A DNA stretch of 64,000 bases from Bacteriovoracaceae bacterium. GTDB taxonomy: Bacteria; Bdellovibrionota; UBA1018. The translations under genes were made by a program, and so were the position numbers. The notes under the pieces are model-generated. The model saw only the letters and a list, made by a program, of their open reading frames with translations. It did not search any database and had not been told where the DNA came from. The DNA lies in the NCBI GenBank assembly GCA_947447665.1, contig CANFJX010000002.1:124001-188000 (forward strand), given 5' to 3'. Of the stretch, positions 9,463 to 19,164 are shown piece by piece; the stretch's first letter is position 1, and the number at the start of each line of letters is the position of its first letter.

Positions 9463-11202
9463 ATGTCTTGGAACCAGTCGCTTTGGAAAAAATTGCCTCA
9501 CAGTTTGGGATTTCGCGCTCCACGAAATGGGATGCCTGATGCACTCACTTTCACCTCTGCGCTGCTGATCGTTTTATCTTTCCCTCCTTTGAACCTTTGG
9601 CCGTTGATCTGGGTCTCTCTGATTCCCTGGTTTTTTGCTCTCGATCGAGCTGTCACGCTCAGGCAGGCAGTGATCCAGGGGGTATGGCTCAGTATTTTCA
9701 TGAGTCTCATGGTATTTCATTGGGTAGCTCATGTTTTAACCGAGTTCGGAAACGTTCCTATTGGAGTGGGCGTCTTGGGTTTGATACTCTTTTCGTTTAT
9801 TGGCGAGCCCCAGTTTTATGTTTTCGCTTGGATTCATCGAGTGGGTTTTTATCCTCACTCTAATGCAGCCGTAGCCCGCTCCCAGCCTGTTCGTTTACTC
9901 TGGTTGGGGTTGATCTCTGCATGTATCTACGTCGGCGTTGATTGGCTTTGTCCGAAAATTTTTATGGATACCCTAGGGCATGCTCTCTCGAGTGCGAGGC
10001 ACCTGCGACAAGTGGCGGATTTGGGGGGCGCTTCGCTGCTGAGCTTTCTTGTTTTCCTGGTCAATGACGCGATTTATTTTAGCCTTAAAGATCAGAGTTT
10101 CAAGCGAGTGGCTCGGCAAAAAATCATTTTGGCTTTGAGTTTAGGTCTAGTGTTTTGGACTTATGGTTATTTTCGACTACACCAAATCCAACAAATTCTG
10201 AGCGAATCATACGAAGGTGTTCAGGTTGCAGCGATCCAGGCCAATATCGGCGACTTTGAAAAGGTCGCCTCCGAGCGCGGAGTGAGGGGGGCTGCGGAAC
10301 AAGTTTTAGGCGCCTACTCAGAACTCACTAGGCAAACCATGCGATCAGAGCCTAAGCCTCAATTAGTGGTTTGGCCCGAGACTTCTTATCCATCGACCTT
10401 TGGGCATGCTCATTCGGAGGCTGAGAGTCGATTAGAGACTCGGGTCCAGGACCTCGTTCAGGAGATTCAAATACCGCTGCTCTTTGGGGGCTACGATACG
10501 CTTCATGGTAAAGACTTTAACACCTTCTTTTTTCTTTCCCCGAGGGAGCGGCTTCAGGCGTACCATAAAAATATTCTCTTATTATTTGGGGAGTTTATTC
10601 CGGGGGCTGAGTCGTTTGAGTTTATCCGAAATGCTTTTCCGCAGGTCGGTAACTTTGGTAGGGGGCAAGGACCTGAAGTCGTTTCAGTTCCTTATCTCGA
10701 TCGACAGGGGCAAAATCAGATTTTGAAGGTCGCCCCCATTATCTGCTATGAAGCTCTTTTTTCAGACTTCGTGATCGCATCCGCTCGACAGGGAAGTCAG
10801 GCTATTTTTAATATTACGAACGATGGCTGGTTCGGCGAATGGGGCGAACCACAGCTGCATTTGGCGCTTTCGACCTTTCGAAGCATCGAGACTCGGTTAC
10901 CGCTCTTTCGTTCCACTAATACTGGAATATCAGCCCTGATTCTCCCGGATGGTGAGATTCAAAATGCAACGAGCATTGGCGCTCGGACCGTGATGAATTC
11001 CCGTATCCCTTTGTCACCCCCGATTCCTACTCTTCTTAAGTCTTGGGGAGATTGGATGGGTCCTGCTGGATTGTTTTTAGGAATTCTCGGGTTTTTACTA
11101 TTGCGGCAGATTTTTGACTCAAATCCAAGCCCGGTTCCGCCGATAAGGCACTATGATGGGCAGGTCGGTTCGGGGAAAAACCCTTCAAAGGAAAGCGCTT
11201 AG
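9463..11202 (+). CDS. lnt: apolipoprotein N-acyltransferase
   Basis: WPETSYP, YHKNILLLFGEFIP, PIICYEALF (Glu-Lys-Cys triad context) plus N-terminal TM segments. Confidence 0.94.
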   Translation: MSWNQSLWKKLPHSLGFRAPRNGMPDALTFTSALLIVLSFPPLNLWPLIWVSLIPWFFALDRAVTLRQAVIQGVWLSIFMSLMVFHWVAHVLTEFGNVPIGVGVLGLILFSFIGEPQFYVFAWIHRVGFYPHSNAAVARSQPVRLLWLGLISACIYVGVDWLCPKIFMDTLGHALSSARHLRQVADLGGASLLSFLVFLVNDAIYFSLKDQSFKRVARQKIILALSLGLVFWTYGYFRLHQIQQILSESYEGVQVAAIQANIGDFEKVASERGVRGAAEQVLGAYSELTRQTMRSEPKPQLVVWPETSYPSTFGHAHSEAESRLETRVQDLVQEIQIPLLFGGYDTLHGKDFNTFFFLSPRERLQAYHKNILLLFGEFIPGAESFEFIRNAFPQVGNFGRGQGPEVVSVPYLDRQGQNQILKVAPIICYEALFSDFVIASARQGSQAIFNITNDGWFGEWGEPQLHLALSTFRSIETRLPLFRSTNTGISALILPDGEIQNATSIGARTVMNSRIPLSPPIPTLLKSWGDWMGPAGLFLGILGFLLLRQIFDSNPSPVPPIRHYDGQVGSGKNPSKESA

Positions 11203-12103
11203 ATCCTTTTTGATGTGCGTTGTGATTGCGCTCCCTGGATCGGGTAGTGCGGCTTTAGGTCAAGAGCTTCCAGCCGATCGGATGGCGCACCGCCTTATTC
11301 AGGTTTGGAAAAATCTGGGATCTCTTCCGAGCGGCCACGAGCTCGTTGAAAAGGCGCAAAAAACTTGGAACTTAAAAGCCGAAGTCGATTTTTTGAAGCA
11401 CCTTAAATTGGGCGCATCCTCTCGAACTGATACCGTGTTAACTCGTCACTTTTCTGTCCAGACGGGTCAAGAGGAGCGGGAGAGGGCGGTGACTATTTTC
11501 TTGAGAGAAAATCAGTCAGACACCGAGCTCCTTCTAGATTTGGCTCATGAGTTGGTTCATGCGACTTCTCGACCGGTATTTGATCCCTATGATCCTCAGC
11601 TTAGCCCCGTTCAATACATTCAAACGGCAATCGACGGGGCCGGAGGGGAAGTCGATGCCGTCTTGGCTGAGTGTTCAGTAGCCGGAGAGGTGGCGGATCG
11701 AGGGGGGCGGATTGCTCGTCGCTGTCGGAATTATTTAGAGTCGAGTGTTGTGTCGTCTCAGGGGCGAAGGTCTTTGATTCGTGGGCGGATCGCGCAGGAT
11801 TTTTACCGAGTGGGTACCTGGCTGACGGAAATCCAAAAAGATCTCGGTTCTGAGACTCGGCTTTTGCCGTTGCTTAAGAGCGAGGCTCCTCGATTATATT
11901 CGTCCTCTGTTCATGCTCCCTATCCGGTGGCTCTTTTTCAAGAGTATCAGGACATGACCCAGGCCGTTTGCCAGAACTCTTTGGAACGCAAGCGCAGTCT
12001 AGAGCTGAGTCGGGCGGTTGAACAAGTAACGCAAATGCCAGTGATTGAAAAGCTCCTCGCTACTCGCTGTCGCGGCGGTATATCCGTTGCAAAGCAGGAG
12101 TAA
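11153..12103 (+). CDS. secreted protein with an HExxH-containing segment, putative metalloprotease-like
   Basis: Signal-like N-terminus; LLLDLAHELVHATSRPVFDPYDP; overlaps lnt 3' end by 50 nt, unless an internal start is used. Confidence 0.6.
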   Translation: MMGRSVRGKTLQRKALRSFLMCVVIALPGSGSAALGQELPADRMAHRLIQVWKNLGSLPSGHELVEKAQKTWNLKAEVDFLKHLKLGASSRTDTVLTRHFSVQTGQEERERAVTIFLRENQSDTELLLDLAHELVHATSRPVFDPYDPQLSPVQYIQTAIDGAGGEVDAVLAECSVAGEVADRGGRIARRCRNYLESSVVSSQGRRSLIRGRIAQDFYRVGTWLTEIQKDLGSETRLLPLLKSEAPRLYSSSVHAPYPVALFQEYQDMTQAVCQNSLERKRSLELSRAVEQVTQMPVIEKLLATRCRGGISVAKQE

Positions 12104-12117
12104 AGAGGGTTTTTTTT

Positions 12118-12417
12118 ATGAGTGTTTTAGGATGGATTCTTTTTGGATTTGTAGTTGGGTTAGTTGCACGGGCCATTACCCCGGGTTCCAATTCGATGGG
12201 AATTATCGGAACGACCCTCCTTGGAATTTTTGGCGCATTAGTCGCAGGTTGGTTAGGTCAAGCACTCGGTTGGTATACGACTGAAGGAATGGGTGGCTTT
12301 ATCTCAGCGACGGTCGGAGCAGTGGCCGTATTAGCTGCTTATCATTTCTTTTCTGGGCGCAAGCAATTATCTAAGCCATCTCAACGATCCGATGAGAGTC
12401 ACCGCGATGCGGCTTGA
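12118..12417 (+). CDS. GlsB/YeaQ/YmgE-like small stress membrane protein
   Basis: MSVLGWILFGFVVGLVARAITPGSNSMGIIGTTLLGIFGALVAGWLG. Confidence 0.88.
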   Translation: MSVLGWILFGFVVGLVARAITPGSNSMGIIGTTLLGIFGALVAGWLGQALGWYTTEGMGGFISATVGAVAVLAAYHFFSGRKQLSKPSQRSDESHRDAA

Positions 12418-14162
12418 TTTAGCCGGCTGCGCTTCATTCCGTAGAAGAAATAAACAAAGATACCGGTGACCAGCCAGACGCCGAAGCGCATCCAATTAAT
12501 AATTCCGAGTTCAGTCATGAGGTACGCGCAAGTGGAGAGGCCGAGAACTGGGATGAGAGACAGTTGATTTTTAAAGCAGTAAAAAGCGAGCACGGCCATT
12601 CCGACTGCGAAAACCCCGAAGGGTGTTTTGTCCATGAGGACTTCCCAGGTACTCAGGGAGGGCTGGCTGGGATCGGTCCAGCTAAAGAACTGTTCAATCT
12701 TTCCTGGCTGCAGATAGGCGGTCAAAAAGAGTAAGAGAATGAGGAGCGCCGGGAAAATCCACCGAGAGTTGATATAAGGAGTCCGAAACTTGGACTTCTC
12801 TGTTTTTCGCTGATGACCTAATTTAAGAATGCCCCCGCACACCAAAACAAAAGCGAATAAGGTTCCAATGCTGGTCAGGTCGGTGACCTCGGTCAGATTC
12901 ATAAAAAGGGATGGAACAGCCACGACAATCCCCGTTACGATGGTGGAGAACCAAGGGGTTTTATATTTTGGGTGAACCGACGCAAATATGGGAGGAAGTA
13001 GGCCGTCTCGGCTCATGGCCATAAATATTCTCGGCTGACCGACTTGGAAAACTAAAATAACGGTCGCTAGAGCAATCACGGCGCTGACATTAATCATAGC
13101 GGCCAGCCACCGAATGTTGGCGACTTTAGGTCCAAAAACAAACGCCAAAGGATCTCCGACCCCCAGTTGATTATAATTCACCATTCCAGTCAAAACTAGG
13201 GTGACCAAGGCGTAGAGAGTGGTGCAAATGATCAGAGAATAGATCATCCCTCGGGGGAGATCCCTTTGAGGATTTTTGCACTCTTCTGCAGTGGTCGAAA
13301 TCGCATCAAAACCAATGTAGGCGAAAAAGACGGCTGAAACGCCTTTTAGAACCCCTCGGACCCCATGAGGGGCAAAGGGCGTCCAGTTAGTTGGTTGGAC
13401 ATAGGTAGCTCCCACTACGATTACCAATAAAACAACAAAAACTTTCAGAAGCACAAGAAAGTTAGAGGCTCGCTTTGACTCCTCAATTCCTATGTAGACG
13501 ATCCAGGTAATGATGAGAGTAATCAAAAGCGCAGGCAGATTGCAGACGAGAGGGATCGTGAAGATTCGTGGGGCGTCTTCCCAGGCGTGGTATGCATGGA
13601 GAATTGAGGCCGAAATTTTGGTCGAGTCCAAGCTTTGGATGGTTTGACCTGATTGGAGGAGTTGAGCGACTTGCTTGTAGCCACGGGAGGCGCTTAGAAA
13701 GTCCATGGTCAGGTAGCCCGGGATGTGCACACCATATCCAGCTAAAAGTCCAGTGAAGTATTCGCTCCAAGAGATGGCGCAAGCAATATTTCCGATTGCG
13801 TATTCCATCAGCAAGTCCCAGCCGATAATCCAGGCAATAAGTTCTCCGAAGGAAGCATAGGCATAGGTGTAGGCTGAACCCGAAACTGGAAAGGACGATG
13901 CAAACTCTGCATAACAGAATGCAGAAAAGGCACAGGCGATGGCCGTGAAGATGAACAGGAAAACCACGGCGGGGCCCCCGTCTGCTGCGGCATTACCGAT
14001 CGTCGAAAAAACACCGGCACCCAAAACGGCAGCTACTCCGAGAGCCGTCAGATCCCAAACTCCCAGAGCCTTGCGAAGCTGGAGAGCGGGGTTCATTTGG
14101 AGCTCAGCTTCTTGGCTGAGGAGCTCGATGTTCTTGGTTCTAAAAAGATTCTTCCAATTCAT
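12399..14162 (-). CDS. APC-family cationic amino acid permease
   Basis: LTALGVAAVLGAGVFSTIG, SGSAYTYAYASFGELIAWIIGWDLLMEYA, FFAYIGFDAISTTAEECKNPQRDLPRG. Confidence 0.92.
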   Translation of the reverse strand: MNWKNLFRTKNIELLSQEAELQMNPALQLRKALGVWDLTALGVAAVLGAGVFSTIGNAAADGGPAVVFLFIFTAIACAFSAFCYAEFASSFPVSGSAYTYAYASFGELIAWIIGWDLLMEYAIGNIACAISWSEYFTGLLAGYGVHIPGYLTMDFLSASRGYKQVAQLLQSGQTIQSLDSTKISASILHAYHAWEDAPRIFTIPLVCNLPALLITLIITWIVYIGIEESKRASNFLVLLKVFVVLLVIVVGATYVQPTNWTPFAPHGVRGVLKGVSAVFFAYIGFDAISTTAEECKNPQRDLPRGMIYSLIICTTLYALVTLVLTGMVNYNQLGVGDPLAFVFGPKVANIRWLAAMINVSAVIALATVILVFQVGQPRIFMAMSRDGLLPPIFASVHPKYKTPWFSTIVTGIVVAVPSLFMNLTEVTDLTSIGTLFAFVLVCGGILKLGHQRKTEKSKFRTPYINSRWIFPALLILLLFLTAYLQPGKIEQFFSWTDPSQPSLSTWEVLMDKTPFGVFAVGMAVLAFYCFKNQLSLIPVLGLSTCAYLMTELGIINWMRFGVWLVTGIFVYFFYGMKRSRLNQAASR

Positions 14163-14237
14163 ACAATTTCTGTACTCTAGCCACTTCCTCGTCTATGACT
14201 TAAGGGGGACGTTTTACCGTATGTCAGGAGGGAAGAT

Positions 14238-15788
14238 ATGGCAAACTTTTTTCTGAAAAAAGATGTGAACCGTCTGATTGCAGATGTTGCAGTCGGGAAC
14301 GAGACAGGGCACCGCTTGAAGCGGACTCTAGGGCCTTTTAATTTAATCATGTTGGGTGTGGGAGCCATCATTGGCGCAGGTATTTTTTCTCTGACTGGAA
14401 CTGCTGCCGCCAATTATGCGGGACCTGGGATTGTTTATAGCTTTATTATCGGCGGAATTTTATGCGCTTTTGCTGGGCTTTGTTACGCTGAAATGGCTGC
14501 AATGGTCCCAGTTTCTGGTTCGGCCTACGCTTACTCCTACGCGACGCTAGGAGAGCTCATCGCCTGGATTATTGGTTGGGATTTGATTCTCGAGTATGCG
14601 TTTGGCTCAGTCACTGTGGCCACTTCTTGGTCGGGATATTTTTGTTCGCTGTTGACTAAAACTATGGGGATTCAGGTGTCCGACGAGTGGATTCGTCTGA
14701 CTAAGGGACCCTGGGAGTTGGTGACACTCAGTGATGGATCTCAAGTTTTAGGTTGGTGGAATCTCCCGGCGACTCTAGTTTCATTAGGTTTGGCTGGGAT
14801 TCTTTACCGTGGAATTCAAGAAAGTGCCTTCATCAATAACCTCATTGTGGTGGTTAAGCTTGCCATCATTCTATCTTTTATTGCTCTGGGTTGGGCCGTG
14901 ATTGATCCACTGCATTGGATTGGGAATTCAGAAGTCACCGGGCTGGCCCGCTTAGTTCCTCCAGCCTCGATGGCGTTGCGAAACGGTCGTGAGGTGATGA
15001 GTTTCGGATGGCCTGGAGTATTGACAGGCGCAGGGGTGGTTTTTTTCGCGTATATTGGATTTGACGCCATATCAACTACGGCCCAAGAGTGTAAGAATCC
15101 ATCGCGGGACCTTCCGATTGGTATTCTCGTCTCGCTCATTGCTTGCACCATTCTCTATATCCTGATGGCCCTCGTATTGACGGGTGTGGTTCCTTATCAG
15201 CAATTAGGGGTCCCAGACCCGATTGCCGTCGGCGTGGATCGAATTGTTTCACTTCGAGGCTGGTCAGAAGGTGGACAGAAAATCTTTTCATTTGTTGTCA
15301 AAATCGGAGCATTGGCCGGTTTGACTTCAGTGATTCTCGTCCTCATGTTAGGCCAAACTCGAATCATCTACGCCATGGCCAAGGACGGACTCTTGCCTTG
15401 GTTTGATCACCTGAGTAAAAGGTTTTCGACGCCAGATGTCGCAACATTTGCGACGGGGTTGTTTGTAGCGACCTGTGCTGGGTTGTTGCCTATGAGTTTA
15501 GTGGGAGAGTTAGTCTCCATAGGGACTCTCTTGGCTTTCGTCTTGGTGTGCGTCGGAATCCCCATTTTACGAATTAAAAATCCAAACATCCATCGTCCTT
15601 TCAAAACACCCTTTTACTGGCTAGTGGCTCCCTTGGGCGCACTCTCCTGTTTTTGGGTGATGACTGGATTACCGAGGGATACCTGGATTCGTCTGGTAGT
15701 TTGGTTGTTCATCGGGTTTTGTATCTATTTCGGCTATAGCTCTAAGCACAGTAAGCTCAGGATTGAGAGAGAAGGAACTCAAAAGTGA
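14238..15788 (+). CDS. APC-family amino acid permease, paralog of the divergent neighbour
   Basis: IMLGVGAIIGAGIFSLTG, FFAYIGFDAISTTAQECKNPSRDLPIG. Confidence 0.92.
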   Translation: MANFFLKKDVNRLIADVAVGNETGHRLKRTLGPFNLIMLGVGAIIGAGIFSLTGTAAANYAGPGIVYSFIIGGILCAFAGLCYAEMAAMVPVSGSAYAYSYATLGELIAWIIGWDLILEYAFGSVTVATSWSGYFCSLLTKTMGIQVSDEWIRLTKGPWELVTLSDGSQVLGWWNLPATLVSLGLAGILYRGIQESAFINNLIVVVKLAIILSFIALGWAVIDPLHWIGNSEVTGLARLVPPASMALRNGREVMSFGWPGVLTGAGVVFFAYIGFDAISTTAQECKNPSRDLPIGILVSLIACTILYILMALVLTGVVPYQQLGVPDPIAVGVDRIVSLRGWSEGGQKIFSFVVKIGALAGLTSVILVLMLGQTRIIYAMAKDGLLPWFDHLSKRFSTPDVATFATGLFVATCAGLLPMSLVGELVSIGTLLAFVLVCVGIPILRIKNPNIHRPFKTPFYWLVAPLGALSCFWVMTGLPRDTWIRLVVWLFIGFCIYFGYSSKHSKLRIEREGTQK

Positions 15789-16960
15789 GGGGTCTGTGTT
15801 TCAGGGTCTTAGTGCTTTGCGTCTTTGTGGTTAGCTGCCAGTCTCATCCACCGGGCGCAGTATCGCCGTCCTCGGTGATCGGGCAAGACACCATCCGGGT
15901 AGGCGAGGTGGGTTCGATGACAGGTTCAGGAGCAACTTTTGGGATTTCGACTCACCAGGGAATTCTTCTTGCGGTCGAGGAGCTCAATCAAAAGGGCGGA
16001 ATCGCAGGGAAAAAATTGGAATTGATTTCTCTCGACGACCAGGGCCAGCCCAATGAGGCTGTGTTGGCGGTTCAAAAATTGGCAGGTCAACACTCAGTCC
16101 GAGCGATATTAGGCGAAGTTGCAAGTACGGTTAGCTTAGCGATGGCTCCGGTGGCTCAGCAATTTCAAGTCCCTATGATTACCCCCTCATCAATTAACTC
16201 TAAAGTAACTGAGGCTGGGGATTTTGTTTTTAGGGTCTGTTTCGTAGATCGATTTCAATCGAAAGTGATGGCTCAGTTTGCTCTGAATCATATCCGTGCC
16301 AAAGCGGCAGCGATTCTTGAAGATGTAAAGAGTGATTACAGTCGAGATTCTGCTAAAATTTTTACGAAGCATTTCACCGAGGGCGGCGGCAAAATCGTCC
16401 TCTCGCAGAGCTATGCATCGGGAGATATTGATTTTCGCTCCCAGCTCACCGCCATCCGTGCTGCAGCCCCTGATGTGATTTTGGTTCCCGGCTATTATAC
16501 TGAAATTGGACTCATTGCCCGACAGAAGGCCGAGCTCGGTTTAAAAACACCTTTACTCGGGGGCGATGGCTGGGACTCGCCGAAACTCACAGAAATTGGA
16601 GGAGAGGCTTTGTCTGGATCTTTTTTTGTCAGTCATTTCTCTCTGGATCATCCGTCACCGTCTGTTCAGAGGTTTGTTGACGCCTATCGAGCTCATTTTA
16701 GGGGAGCCTCACCTGATGGATTGGCAGCACTCGGTTATGATGCGGCAAAAATTTTGGGCGAAGCCTTGAAGAAGACTGCCGGAGAGGGTGGTCGAGAACT
16801 GCGCAAAGCGTTGGCTTCTACTCGCGATTTTCCCGGAGTCACAGGGCGTATTACGCTAGGACCTGATCGAAACGCGGTGAAGTCTGCCGTGGTTTTCGAG
16901 GTTTTGCACGGCGGCAAGCTGAAATCAGCGGCTTGGATGAGTCCTGATTCTTTCCGGTAG
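15785..16960 (+). CDS. Leu/Ile/Val-type periplasmic substrate-binding lipoprotein
   Basis: Lipobox VFVVSC; TIRVGEVGSMTGSGATFGISTHQGILLAVEELNQKGGIAGKKLELI; ATG/TGA overlap with upstream permease. Confidence 0.9.
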   Translation: MRGLCFRVLVLCVFVVSCQSHPPGAVSPSSVIGQDTIRVGEVGSMTGSGATFGISTHQGILLAVEELNQKGGIAGKKLELISLDDQGQPNEAVLAVQKLAGQHSVRAILGEVASTVSLAMAPVAQQFQVPMITPSSINSKVTEAGDFVFRVCFVDRFQSKVMAQFALNHIRAKAAAILEDVKSDYSRDSAKIFTKHFTEGGGKIVLSQSYASGDIDFRSQLTAIRAAAPDVILVPGYYTEIGLIARQKAELGLKTPLLGGDGWDSPKLTEIGGEALSGSFFVSHFSLDHPSPSVQRFVDAYRAHFRGASPDGLAALGYDAAKILGEALKKTAGEGGRELRKALASTRDFPGVTGRITLGPDRNAVKSAVVFEVLHGGKLKSAAWMSPDSFR

Positions 16961-17008
16961 GGCGAAGTTCTCTCGCGCTCAGATCTTCTGTCGAACATCA
17001 GCAGGGAA

Positions 17009-18802
17009 TCAAGATTTAAATAGGTTAAAAACTTTCCCCATCGTTGTTTTTCTTCCCTCATTCGAGTGATTGAAGCGTTTAGAGTAGAGAGAAGTGTACC
17101 AAAAATAATTTCTTGTAATCGAGTTGACGTAATCTCGAGTTTCCTTAAAAGGAATGAGGTCGATGAAAAGAGCCCGGTCTTTGACGGGATACCGCTTCAG
17201 CCATTGCTCAACTCGTTTCGGTCCTGCGTTGTAGGCGGCGAGGGCGAGTTCTGCGTCTCCTTCGTAAGTTTTAAGGAGTCGAGAGAAATAGTGCGAGCCG
17301 ACTTCCAGATTGAAGCTCGGATTGTAGAGTTGGCTGGGGCTTCTCAGTCGAAAAAATCGTCGAGCGGTCTGCGGCATGACCTGCATGAGTCCCAAGGCTC
17401 CCGCAGGGCTCTTGGCTCGAGCGTTGAAAGCACTTTCTTGGCGGATGAGAGAAAGAACCAGTATGCCGTCTAGTGCTCCCAATTTTGCTTGTGAAGTCAT
17501 CGGGGCTTTTTGGGGGTAAAAAAGCTCGAGGGAGGTTTTTGATATGAGAGTGGCATCCTCTTTAAAAACAGAATTCAAAAGTCTAAATCGCCGAATCGAC
17601 TCGTCCATCTTAAAGTAAAGTGCTGCGACATAGAGCCTAAAGCGGGCCGGAGCTCGATCGATTTGCCCCTCAATTCGATTGAGTAACTCTTGAGCGTATT
17701 TGGTTTGCTGCATTTTAAGGAGGGCCTCGATTGCCCGGATGCGGATATTGAGGGGGTGATTTTCTGGCAATCGGGCTTGAATGGGCGAATCCAATTGAGA
17801 GGCGTAAGAGGGGCTTGGAATCGCCTCATTGAGTTGGGTGATCACCGCTTGCAGACTGAACGGATACCTTTGAGTGAGTGCCTTTTTCGCTTGAGTCGAA
17901 AGTTCTTGTTTTTTGAGTTGGATCCCACATTGATACTGCCAGAATAGCGCTCGAGGGGCGAAGTCGGTCGTGGGTGTTGAGTGCTCGGTTAAAAATTGAA
18001 GTTGCGGGAGCGCGCTGATGCAGTTGTTTTCCCAGATTTTGAGAAGACTCAGTCGGAATCTAGCTCTCAAGACGAGGTCGTCGGAGTTGGTTTCACATCG
18101 AATTGCCTTCTCGTAGAGTTGAATGGCTTTTTTTCGGGGGCCTTCATCAGGGAGGAATTCCTCCATTTTAAAGCCCAGAAGGGCACTCAGTGCTTGAGTT
18201 GAGCAGGTCGGATTTTGAGTCGTGTTCTGGACGACCTCATCGAGGTCTGACAGGTTCTGAATCTTCTTAAAGCCAGCTCGGAGGTCGTCTTCGCTGAGGG
18301 TTTTGAGTTTCTCTAGGTTGCCCGAGCGGATCCATTGGGCAAACTTTTGGGCGTCTGGATGAATCCCTTTTTTATTGCGAGTCCGCTTTTTTTCGGTGGG
18401 TCTTCCGCGAAATTGCAGGTCTCCGAGCTCTGGGCAGAAGGGTGTTGCCTCCGGATTGAGGGTGCACTCCTGAAGAAATGCGATCTTTTCTTTTTTCCCT
18501 AACGTGTTTTTTCTGTACCGCAGAAACTTGCTAGCCTGGGCCATGAGGTGTTGACGCGATTTCATCAGCTCATCGTCGATACCTAGAAAACCTCGGGTCA
18601 CTTCTGAGAGTGTTCGTTCCTTGATGTCTTCGATCGCAGTCAGAGGTGTTTTCTCGGGCGGGATGGGGGCATTGAGCGGTGCTACTGCTGATTGCGCGAG
18701 CCGCGGGAGCTCAGCACAGAAGAGCAAGATTAAGAGGGATTTCGAGGTGGTTTTAAAAAAAAACTGAGCTGGGTTGAAGCTGGAGAAATTGAGTTGATTC
18801 AT
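17009..18802 (-). CDS. soluble lytic murein transglycosylase (SLT domain)
   Basis: LSLIRQESAFNARAKSPAGALGLMQVMPQTAR...LAAYNAGPKRVEQWLKRYP. Confidence 0.93.
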   Translation of the reverse strand: MNQLNFSSFNPAQFFFKTTSKSLLILLFCAELPRLAQSAVAPLNAPIPPEKTPLTAIEDIKERTLSEVTRGFLGIDDELMKSRQHLMAQASKFLRYRKNTLGKKEKIAFLQECTLNPEATPFCPELGDLQFRGRPTEKKRTRNKKGIHPDAQKFAQWIRSGNLEKLKTLSEDDLRAGFKKIQNLSDLDEVVQNTTQNPTCSTQALSALLGFKMEEFLPDEGPRKKAIQLYEKAIRCETNSDDLVLRARFRLSLLKIWENNCISALPQLQFLTEHSTPTTDFAPRALFWQYQCGIQLKKQELSTQAKKALTQRYPFSLQAVITQLNEAIPSPSYASQLDSPIQARLPENHPLNIRIRAIEALLKMQQTKYAQELLNRIEGQIDRAPARFRLYVAALYFKMDESIRRFRLLNSVFKEDATLISKTSLELFYPQKAPMTSQAKLGALDGILVLSLIRQESAFNARAKSPAGALGLMQVMPQTARRFFRLRSPSQLYNPSFNLEVGSHYFSRLLKTYEGDAELALAAYNAGPKRVEQWLKRYPVKDRALFIDLIPFKETRDYVNSITRNYFWYTSLYSKRFNHSNEGRKTTMGKVFNLFKS

Positions 18803-18944
18803 GATGTTTTCCTAAGTTGACACTACTGACCTGAACTTAGCATTGGATGAGATGCATGGAAATTAGATTTAAAAAAACGCTTTTTGAGGCCTTGATTGCC
18901 GGCGCGGTTAGAGCTATAACGGTTTGGAACTCAATGTTTTATTT

Positions 18945-19021
18945 GGCTGGGTAGCTCAGATGGTTAGAGCGGCGGATTCATAACCCGCAGGTCGGCGGTT
19001 CGATCCCGCCCCCAGCCACCA
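18945..19021 (+). tRNA. tRNA-Met(CAT), CCA encoded
   Basis: GGCTGGGTAGCTCAGATGGTTAGAGCGGCGGATTCATAACCCGCAGGTCGGCGGTTCGATCCCGCCCCCAGCCACCA; cloverleaf with loop TTCATAA; elongator Met versus Ile2 not resolved. Confidence 0.93.
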
Positions 19022-19164
19022 CTTTCTGCTGAACAGAAAAACCTTTTAAGAGGATCCTGAACGCCTCTGAGTTTTTCGAAAAATTCAAATCTCCTCATCA
19101 ATATTTAGTACGTCAGTCGGGATACCGTGTTTCTTTTTACGGTATTTTTGATAAATCGTCTCTC

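Noticed and set aside
18812-18840. Inverted repeat CTAAGTT...AACTTAG upstream of the lytic transglycosylase
   Set aside because: Only 7-bp arms with a long spacer; could easily be chance
18945-19021. A31-C39 mismatch at the top of the tRNA-Met anticodon stem
   Set aside because: As far as I recall, similar GGATTCATAACCC anticodon arms occur in other bacterial tRNA-Met genes; not treated as novel
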